A stretch of 64,000 bases of DNA from NCBI GenBank assembly GCA_021846325.1, contig JAJZBX010000008.1:35337-99336 (forward strand), given 5' to 3'. Numbering within the stretch: position 1 is the stretch's first letter; each line of letters opens with the position of its first letter. This stretch comes from Actinomycetes bacterium (GTDB lineage: Bacteria; Actinomycetota; Acidimicrobiia; Acidimicrobiales; RAAP-2). The notes under the pieces were generated by a model that was not told the DNA's origin, made no database searches, and saw nothing but the letters and a program-made list of their open reading frames with translations. Both the position numbers and the translations under genes were made by a program. Positions 59,225 through 64,000 of the stretch are shown here, piece by piece.

Positions 59225-62062
59225 ATGGCTATCGCTCCGCAACGGCTCGGCATCGGACTTCGACGGTTCTTCACGGTCGATGATCGTCATCCCTACGACG
59301 ACGTCGTGTGGGATCGTCGCGACGCGCGCATCACGAACTTTCGCGATGGCTCGGTGGCGTTCGAACAACTCGACGTCGAGGTCCCCTCGTCGTGGTCGCT
59401 TAACGCCACGAACATCCTCGCCCAGAAGTACTTTCGCGGCACCCTCGGCACTGCGGAGCGCGAAACCAGTCTCAAGCAGGTCGTGGACCGCATCGTCGAC
59501 ACGATCACGCAGTGGGGCGTCGACGGGGACTACTTCATCGACGACGAGGAAGCCGCGACCTTTCGCGACGAATTGAAGCACCTGCTCATCACCCAGAAGG
59601 CGGCGTTCAACTCACCCGTGTGGTTCAACATCGGCGTGCGAGGCGTACCCCAGCAGGGCAGTGCCTGTTTCATCCTGGCCGTCGAGGACTCCATGCGGTC
59701 GATCCTGAACTGGTACACCGAAGAGGGAATCATCTTCAAGGGTGGCTCCGGCGCCGGCGTCAATCTCTCGAGGATCCGCTCCAGCGCCGAACCACTCGAG
59801 GGTGGTGGCACGGCGAGCGGACCCGTCTCGTTCATGCGCGGGGCCGACGCCTCGGCGGGCACCATCAAGTCGGGTGGCAAGACGCGTCGCGCCGCGAAGA
59901 TGGTCATCCTCGACGCCGATCACCCCGACATCGAGGAGTTCATCTGGTGCAAGGCGCGCGAGGAGCAAAAGGCGCGCGTGCTGCGCGACGCTGGTTTCGA
60001 CATGGACCTCGATGGTAAGGACATCACGTCGATTCAGTATCAGAACGCCAATAACTCGGTGCGCGTATCGGACGAGTTCATGCGGGCCGTGCTCGATGAC
60101 GGCGACTGGCACCTGACGGCGCGCAGTGACGGCTCGGTGATTACCACCGTGAAGGCACGCGAGCTCTGGCGCGAGATTGCCGAGGCGGCGTGGGAGTGCG
60201 CAGACCCGGGCCTTCAGTTCGACACCACGATCAACCGGTGGCACACCTCACCCAATACCTCGAGGATCAATGGCTCGAACCCGTGCTCGGAGTACATGCA
60301 CGTCGATAACTCCGCGTGCAACCTGGCCAGCCTGAATCTGATGAAGTACCTGAACACGGACGGCAGTTTTGACGTCGACGCCTTCACGGCGTCGATCGAA
60401 GTGCTCTTCACCGCGCAAGAGATTCTCGTTGGGGCCGCCGACTACCCGACGTCCAAGATCGGTGAGAACTCGCGCAAGTTCCGCCAGCTGGGTATCGGCT
60501 ACGCGAATCTCGGGGCGCTGCTGATGGCGTCGGGCCTCGCGTACGACTCCGACGCCGGACGCGCCTGGGCCGCGGCGATCACCGCGCTGATGACCGGTCA
60601 CTCCTACGTGACGAGCGCTCGCACGGCGGGCCGGTTGGGGCCGCACGACGGCTACGCCGAGAATGCCGAGCCGATGCTGAACGTGTTGCGGATGCACCGT
60701 GACGCGTCGTACCTCATCGACGCGACGTTGGCGCCGCAGGTCCTGCTGGAGGCGGCGCAGGGTACGTGGGATGAGGCCGTTGAGCTCGGTGAGCGTTACG
60801 GGTTGCGTAACGCCCAAGCATCGGTACTGGCCCCAACGGGCACGATTGGCCTGCTCATGGACTGCGACACGACTGGTATCGAGCCGGATCTCGCCCTGGT
60901 CAAGTCCAAGAAGCTCGTCGGTGGCGGCAACATGTCGATCGTGAACCAAACGGTGCCGCGGGCGCTCTCGGTGCTCGGCTACGACGCGACGGTCACGGCC
61001 TCCATCATCGAGTACATCGACGAGAACAAGACCATCGTCGGCGCACCGGGCCTCAAGCCCGAACACCTACCGGTCTTCGCCTGTTCGATGGGGGACAACA
61101 CGATTCACTACCTCGGACACGTGAAGATGATGGGTGCCGTTCAGCCGTTCATTTCTGGGGCGATCTCCAAAACGGTCAACATGCCCGAAGACGCCACCGT
61201 CGAAGAGGTTGAGAACCTGCACCTAGTGGCGTGGCGCCTCGGCGTGAAGGCGGTTGCCATATACCGGGACAACTGCAAGGTTGGCCAGCCGTTGTCGACG
61301 ACGAAGAAGGCGGACGCGGTGTCGCCCGAAGTGGCTGCCCAAGATGCCGCGACGGCCGAACTCTACGCGCGAATCACCAAACTTGAGTCGGCCCTCGAGT
61401 CGGCCAGAAGCGAAACGTCCCACGTCGTGGTTGGCGCAGTCCGCGAACGGCTACCGCGTCGACGCGTGTCGACGACGTTCGCCTTTCGAGTCGCGGACTG
61501 TGAGGGGTACGTTACGGTTGGCGAGTACGAGGATGGCCGTCCGGGAGAAGTATTCATCAAGGTTTCCAAGCAGGGGTCGACCCTGGCCGGCATCATGGAT
61601 GCGTTCTCGATCTCGATCAGTCTGGGCTTGCAGCACGGCGTCCCACTGGCCACGTACGTTCGCAAGTACGTCAATATGAAATTCGAGCCCTCTGGCATGA
61701 CTGACGACGCCGATCTTCGTATCGCGACGTCGCTCGTGGACTACATTTTCCGACGCCTGGCTCTGGACTATCTCGACGTCCGCGAGCGTGAGGAACTCGG
61801 AGTTCTCTCAACGAGCGAACGCTTGCAGCCAACGTTGCCGACCGTCGCCGAGCAAGCGACACCATCGCTTGGATTGAGCAACCAGCCATCGCTGATTGAC
61901 ATTGCGCCGCCGGCGCGTCAGAGTCCGCCCGCGGCTCCACCCTTGCTACGTCGCGCGGAGACGCGTGACGCTCCCATGTGCTACCAGTGTGGCAATGTCA
62001 TGCAGCAGGCGGGGTCATGCTTTGTCTGCTCAAGTTGCGGCGCCACCAGTGGTTGCAGTTGA
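59225..62062 (+). CDS. nrdJ: adenosylcobalamin-dependent ribonucleotide reductase (class II)
   Basis: Reduces ribonucleoside diphosphates to deoxyribonucleotides with coenzyme B12, without oxygen or a small subunit. The 945 residues begin with GLRRFFTVDDRHPYDDVVWD and show FNSPVWFNIGVRGVPQQGSA, GSGAGVNLSRIRSSAEPLEG, the active-site NPCSEYMHVDNSACNLASLN and LAPTGTIGLLMDCDTTGIEP. The C-terminal tail is cysteine-rich (MCYQCGNVMQQAG, FVCSSCGATSGCS) and shuttles electrons. ATG 59225 follows a weak purine-rich site. A mobile unit begins 1 nt past the stop. Confidence 0.95.
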   Translation: MAIAPQRLGIGLRRFFTVDDRHPYDDVVWDRRDARITNFRDGSVAFEQLDVEVPSSWSLNATNILAQKYFRGTLGTAERETSLKQVVDRIVDTITQWGVDGDYFIDDEEAATFRDELKHLLITQKAAFNSPVWFNIGVRGVPQQGSACFILAVEDSMRSILNWYTEEGIIFKGGSGAGVNLSRIRSSAEPLEGGGTASGPVSFMRGADASAGTIKSGGKTRRAAKMVILDADHPDIEEFIWCKAREEQKARVLRDAGFDMDLDGKDITSIQYQNANNSVRVSDEFMRAVLDDGDWHLTARSDGSVITTVKARELWREIAEAAWECADPGLQFDTTINRWHTSPNTSRINGSNPCSEYMHVDNSACNLASLNLMKYLNTDGSFDVDAFTASIEVLFTAQEILVGAADYPTSKIGENSRKFRQLGIGYANLGALLMASGLAYDSDAGRAWAAAITALMTGHSYVTSARTAGRLGPHDGYAENAEPMLNVLRMHRDASYLIDATLAPQVLLEAAQGTWDEAVELGERYGLRNAQASVLAPTGTIGLLMDCDTTGIEPDLALVKSKKLVGGGNMSIVNQTVPRALSVLGYDATVTASIIEYIDENKTIVGAPGLKPEHLPVFACSMGDNTIHYLGHVKMMGAVQPFISGAISKTVNMPEDATVEEVENLHLVAWRLGVKAVAIYRDNCKVGQPLSTTKKADAVSPEVAAQDAATAELYARITKLESALESARSETSHVVVGAVRERLPRRRVSTTFAFRVADCEGYVTVGEYEDGRPGEVFIKVSKQGSTLAGIMDAFSISISLGLQHGVPLATYVRKYVNMKFEPSGMTDDADLRIATSLVDYIFRRLALDYLDVREREELGVLSTSERLQPTLPTVAEQATPSLGLSNQPSLIDIAPPARQSPPAAPPLLRRAETRDAPMCYQCGNVMQQAGSCFVCSSCGATSGCS

Positions 62063-62070
62063 CGTGAACT

Positions 62071-62151
62071 TGCACCAGGTGACGGCCCGAAATTGCACCA
62101 AGTGACACGGGTTCTTGCGCGAAGTGACAAGGCGATTTCATGAGGTGACTG
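62071..62151 (+). repeat. left subterminal array, four 15-bp units
   Basis: Units start at 62071, 62094, 62116 and 62137 (TGCACCAGGTGACGG, TGCACCAAGTGACAC, TGCGCGAAGTGACAA, TTCATGAGGTGACTG). The shared core is (G/C)AxGTGAC with spacings of 23, 22 and 21 bp. Confidence 0.8.
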
Positions 62152-62260
62152 AGCGAAGGTACGGCTCGCCGAGGGCGACGGTGTCCAGCCCCGGACACGA
62201 AGGTGTCGGCTGCCCGATGATGGATTGCCTCACCAGGGTGGCGCCTCCGACCCGTGCGCG
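62152..62260. other. gap between repeat array and fic, nothing seen
   Basis: 109 bp with no reading frame of interest; it lies inside the mobile unit, downstream of the fic stop codon. No terminator with a U-tract is apparent. Confidence 0.5.
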
Positions 62261-63451
62261 TCATGCTCCGGTCTCGTCGTGGACCTCGTCGGCGTCGATT
62301 TGATCGAACAGCCTCAGGTACTGGTCGTATCGAAACACGCGGTTCCGAGCCTGGCCGGTGATTTCGCGCAGTAGACCAGTGCGTTCGAAGCGCGCGAGGA
62401 TGCTGTTCGCCGTCGCTGGCGTCACTCCCACGGCCTGACTCACCCACTTAGCGTTCACCAGCGGCTGGGTGAAGAGCCGATCCAAGAGCGCGAGATCGTT
62501 GACGCCGCCGCCTGCAGCGCTCAGAACTCGGCGGTGATCCTCCCGCATGGCGTGAACCCGGCGCGCAGTCTCCGCTGCCTCCTGAGCTGTGTCCCTTACG
62601 CCCTCGAGGAAGAAAAGCATCCACGATTCCCAGTCGCCCTTGAAGCGAACGTCGGTCAGTAGCTCGAAGTAGCGAGTCCGCCTTCGCCGCAGATAGGTGC
62701 TCAAGTAGAGCACAGGGACACCGAGGGCGCCCCTCTCACATAGCAGGAGTGTGATCAGGAGACGCCCGATCCTCCCATTGCCGTCGAGGAACGGATGAAT
62801 AGTTTCGAACTGAGCATGGACAAGTCCGCAGACCACGAGCAGCGGCAGCTCCCCAGGGCTGTCGGCCGAGTCGTGGATGAATTTCTCCAGGTCACTGATG
62901 GCCCGGGACAACTCCTCGACCGGCGGAGGGACGAAGGTGGCCTGTGCCAAAGGGGCACCCTTGGGCCCGACCCAGTTCTGTGTGCGCCGGAACTCACCCG
63001 GGGTCTTGTCCGCACCGCGCCCGTCGCGAAGCAGGTGTGCGTGCACCTCGCACAGCAGTCGCCTGCTGATCGGCAGCTCGTCGAGACGACTGAGTCCGAA
63101 GTTCATTGCGGCGATGTAGTTGACCACCTCCTGGACGTCCACGGTTGGGAGGTCCGCTACCGGCTCGCTGAGCTCGAAAGCTAAGACGTCGTCGAGTGTG
63201 CAGTCGATACCCTCGATCTGAGAGCTCAAGAGAGCTTCTCGGCGCATGTACATGGCTAGGAACAGGTCTGCGTCCGGCAGTTGCCTCGTCGCGCCGTCGA
63301 GTCGCCCGAGGGCCTGGTCTGCGGCGGACAGCGCCCCGAGGAGCCGGCTGAGGTCTAGGTCGGGCTTGGGAGGGAGGGGGCGCGGGATGAATGCGGAGAA
63401 CCCGCCTGGCTGGCGGACACTACGCCCTGAGCGATCAGTTCCCGCGGCCAT
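62261..63451 (-). CDS. Fic-family AMP-transferase with winged-helix C-terminus
   Basis: A 396-residue protein. The Fic catalytic motif HPFLDGNGRIGRL (HPFxDGNGRxGR) is in HAQFETIHPFLDGNGRIGRL near residue 235. The inhibitory motif SSQIEGI near residue 78 (LLSSQIEGIDC) is the (S/T)xxxE(G/N) class II type, whose Glu blocks ATP until released. A helix-turn-helix ends the chain (NAKWVSQAVGVTPATANSIL, ARFERTGLLREITGQARNRV). Fic enzymes transfer AMP to protein side chains. ATG 63451 follows AAGGAGG. The wHTH may bind its own promoter repeat. Confidence 0.9.
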   Translation of the reverse strand: MAAGTDRSGRSVRQPGGFSAFIPRPLPPKPDLDLSRLLGALSAADQALGRLDGATRQLPDADLFLAMYMRREALLSSQIEGIDCTLDDVLAFELSEPVADLPTVDVQEVVNYIAAMNFGLSRLDELPISRRLLCEVHAHLLRDGRGADKTPGEFRRTQNWVGPKGAPLAQATFVPPPVEELSRAISDLEKFIHDSADSPGELPLLVVCGLVHAQFETIHPFLDGNGRIGRLLITLLLCERGALGVPVLYLSTYLRRRRTRYFELLTDVRFKGDWESWMLFFLEGVRDTAQEAAETARRVHAMREDHRRVLSAAGGGVNDLALLDRLFTQPLVNAKWVSQAVGVTPATANSILARFERTGLLREITGQARNRVFRYDQYLRLFDQIDADEVHDETGA

Positions 63452-63467
63452 CCTGGGGCCTCCTTCT

Positions 63468-63515
63468 TGACACCGTTATTTTAGCAGACTGCCTCGGTCT
63501 AAAATAACGGTGTCA
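63468..63515 (-). promoter_or_regulatory. 48-bp inverted repeat in the fic promoter
   Basis: TGACACCGTTATTTTAG (63468-63484) and CTAAAATAACGGTGTCA (63499-63515) are perfect 17-nt arms around a 14-nt centre, immediately upstream of the AAGGAGG ribosome site of fic. CTAAAACAACG at 63540-63550 looks like a third, degenerate half-site. The likely role is an operator for the Fic winged helix (inference); a U-tract is lacking, so it is not a terminator. Confidence 0.75.
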
Positions 63516-63673
63516 GAGAGATCCCGTTAGGCACTCAGGCTAAAACAACGACCCGGGCACTATCGAGGGCCCTGACAGGGGCCGCAACGTGCACCGCGTC
63601 CCCTAGACCGGCACGTCGGGGCTGGGCACTTGCCCAGACTCCGTCATGCCCGTCTCAATGGGTCCTTGGGACA

Positions 63674-63711
63674 ACATCACCAAATGCAAATTCCCGGCGA
63701 CATTTCGTGCA
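63674..63711 (-). repeat. right subterminal repeats of the fic element (inverted)
   Basis: On the minus strand TGCACGAAATGTCGC (63711-63697) and TGCATTTGGTGATGT (63688-63674) are diverged copies of the left array units, 23 bp apart, so they point inward from the right end. Confidence 0.6.
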
Positions 63712-63732
63712 AGTTCACAGTTGATGTGAACC

Positions 63733-63814
63733 TGCACCAGGTGACGGCCCGATATTGCACCAAGTGACACGGGAGTGTGCACCCAGTGACATCAGCGACT
63801 TCACGAAGTGACAT
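63733..63814 (+). repeat. second left array, four 15-bp units
   Basis: Units at 63733 (TGCACCAGGTGACGG), 63756 (TGCACCAAGTGACAC), 63778 (TGCACCCAGTGACAT) and 63800 (TTCACGAAGTGACAT), spaced 23, 22 and 22 bp. Confidence 0.8.
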
Positions 63815-63877
63815 CGCGAACGTACTCCAGTAGTCGTGGCGATGACGTAGGGCAGTTTGTGGGAGAAGGATATGTGC

Positions 63878-63947
63878 GGATTCCGATGGTTTTCGTACAC
63901 CCGTTCCGATTGATTCCGTACAGCGATTCCGGAGTTTTCGTACACCC
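63878..63947 (+). repeat. three imperfect tandem repeats of a different type
   Basis: The first unit (63878-63902) holds GATTCCG and ends GTTTTCGTACACCC. The second, 63903-63924, is a shorter variant with GTTCCGATTGATTCCGTACA. The third, 63925-63947, is GATTCCGGAG then TTTTCGTACACCC. The spacing of 22-25 bp resembles transposase-binding arrays at the end of another IS21-like element, possibly nested in the previous one. Confidence 0.6.
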
Positions 63948-64000
63948 TGAAGGTGGCTGACTTCGACGCTGACGTGAGGAGAGGGCACCGACAACACTTC

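Larger units (their letters stand above)
62063..63719. mobile_element. 1,657-bp non-autonomous IS21-like element carrying fic
   Basis: The ends are inverted: GTGAACTTGCAC at 62064-62075 is repeated exactly, inverted, at 63707-63718, and both termini fit TGTGAACTTGCAC, with one mismatch (C at 62063). The element is flanked by GTTGA on the left (62058-62062) and right (63720-63724), like a 5-bp target duplication. Subterminal repeats of 15 bp occur four times at 21-23-bp spacing inside the left end and at least twice inside the right end. There is no transposase between, only fic. This end structure and spacing are known from IS21-family elements (IstA-bound arrays). Family assignment is inference. 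Confidence 0.65.
63725..64000 (+). mobile_element. left end of a second, related element, cut by the window edge
   Basis: Beginning with TGTGAACCTGCACC, this stretch matches the left end of the fic element without gaps for 56 bp (62056-62111 versus 63718-63773, three mismatches) and repeats its four-unit array at 63733, 63756, 63778 and 63800. It shares the GTTGA flank with the fic element, so the two lie head to tail. No transposase starts inside the window; a GAGGAGAGGG ribosome-like site at 63976-63985 hints at a gene just beyond. Confidence 0.55.

Noticed and set aside
62261..63451. Fic/antitoxin pair
   Set aside because: No separate antitoxin gene is present; the inhibitory SSQIEG motif is inside the same protein, which is the class II form.
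63468..63515. Rho-independent terminator
   Set aside because: The stem is followed by the fic ribosome site on one strand and by GAGAGATCCC on the other, with no U-tract.
63677..63997. 106-residue open frame on the minus strand near the right edge
   Set aside because: It runs through the repeat arrays of the mobile elements, so its sequence is explained by the repeats.

Overview
The window is about 64 kb of high-GC bacterial chromosome that reads as an actinobacterium (Actinomycetota). The evidence is the gene order recG-rsmD-coaD-sepIVA-yceD-rpmF-plsX-acpP-rnc-mutM-smc-ftsY-ffh-rpsP-khpA-rimM-trmD-rplS-DUF2469, two F420-type luciferase-like oxidoreductases, a PspA/HtpX/PspAB operon, a PimB'-type GT4 mannosyltransferase, GTP-dependent PEP carboxykinase, a group II truncated globin, and many starts preceded at 6-7 nt by a TAnnnT -10 element (leaderless transcription). 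Placement in or near the Acidimicrobiia is a guess. Nearly all of the window is dense core chromosome.

Layout. 1-3880: the 3' part of dnaG, an overlapping divergent sigma-70 factor, tRNA-Asn, an HSL-type esterase and a CAT-anticodon tRNA. 3881-5900: an AT-richer patch with a membrane protein, a winged-helix regulator and a twin palindromic operator, then a small membrane-anchored protein and a 332-bp non-coding stretch. 5899-12370: TetR regulator, secreted protein, MFS transporter, type II NADH dehydrogenase, pckG and thiL. 12371-30942: rpmB on the minus strand, then about 18 kb of almost uninterrupted plus-strand genes for translation, secretion, lipid synthesis, DNA repair and chromosome segregation. 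30943-43774: nfo-fumC-pterin dehydratase, pspA-htpX-pspAB, purK-purE, F420 enzyme, DoxX, DsbA-like, RecB-like nuclease, MFS, DCC protein and aldo/keto reductase. 43775-49766: a secreted eight-repeat protein, divergent cysK-cysE behind a perfect palindrome, a large lipoprotein with Asp-box repeats, and tRNA-Gly. 49817-51840: globin, PH-domain protein and three cysteine-motif small proteins. 52045-59000: PimB'-like GT4, SRPBCC, glucokinase, F420 enzyme, aminotransferase, SMP-30 and glpK. 59225-62062: nrdJ behind a NrdR-like box.

The right edge is mobile. Immediately after the nrdJ stop codon lies a 1,657-bp unit (62063-63719) with matching inverted ends, subterminal repeats at about 22-bp spacing and a 5-bp direct repeat (GTTGA) on both sides. 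Its only gene is a self-inhibited Fic AMP-transferase with a winged-helix tail and a long inverted repeat in its promoter. A second copy of the same left end begins directly afterwards, and a different array of tandem repeats follows. The layout resembles IS21-family ends, so the Fic unit looks like a non-autonomous cargo element. This is the most unusual structure in the window.

The core block links ribosome maturation (rpmB, rpmF, rpsP, rplS, rsmD, rimM, trmD, yceD, khpA), protein targeting (ftsY, ffh), phospholipid synthesis (plsX, acpP), RNA and DNA processing (rnc, mutM, recG) and division or segregation (smc, sepIVA). No CRISPR array, rRNA gene, riboswitch or clear U-tract terminator was seen.
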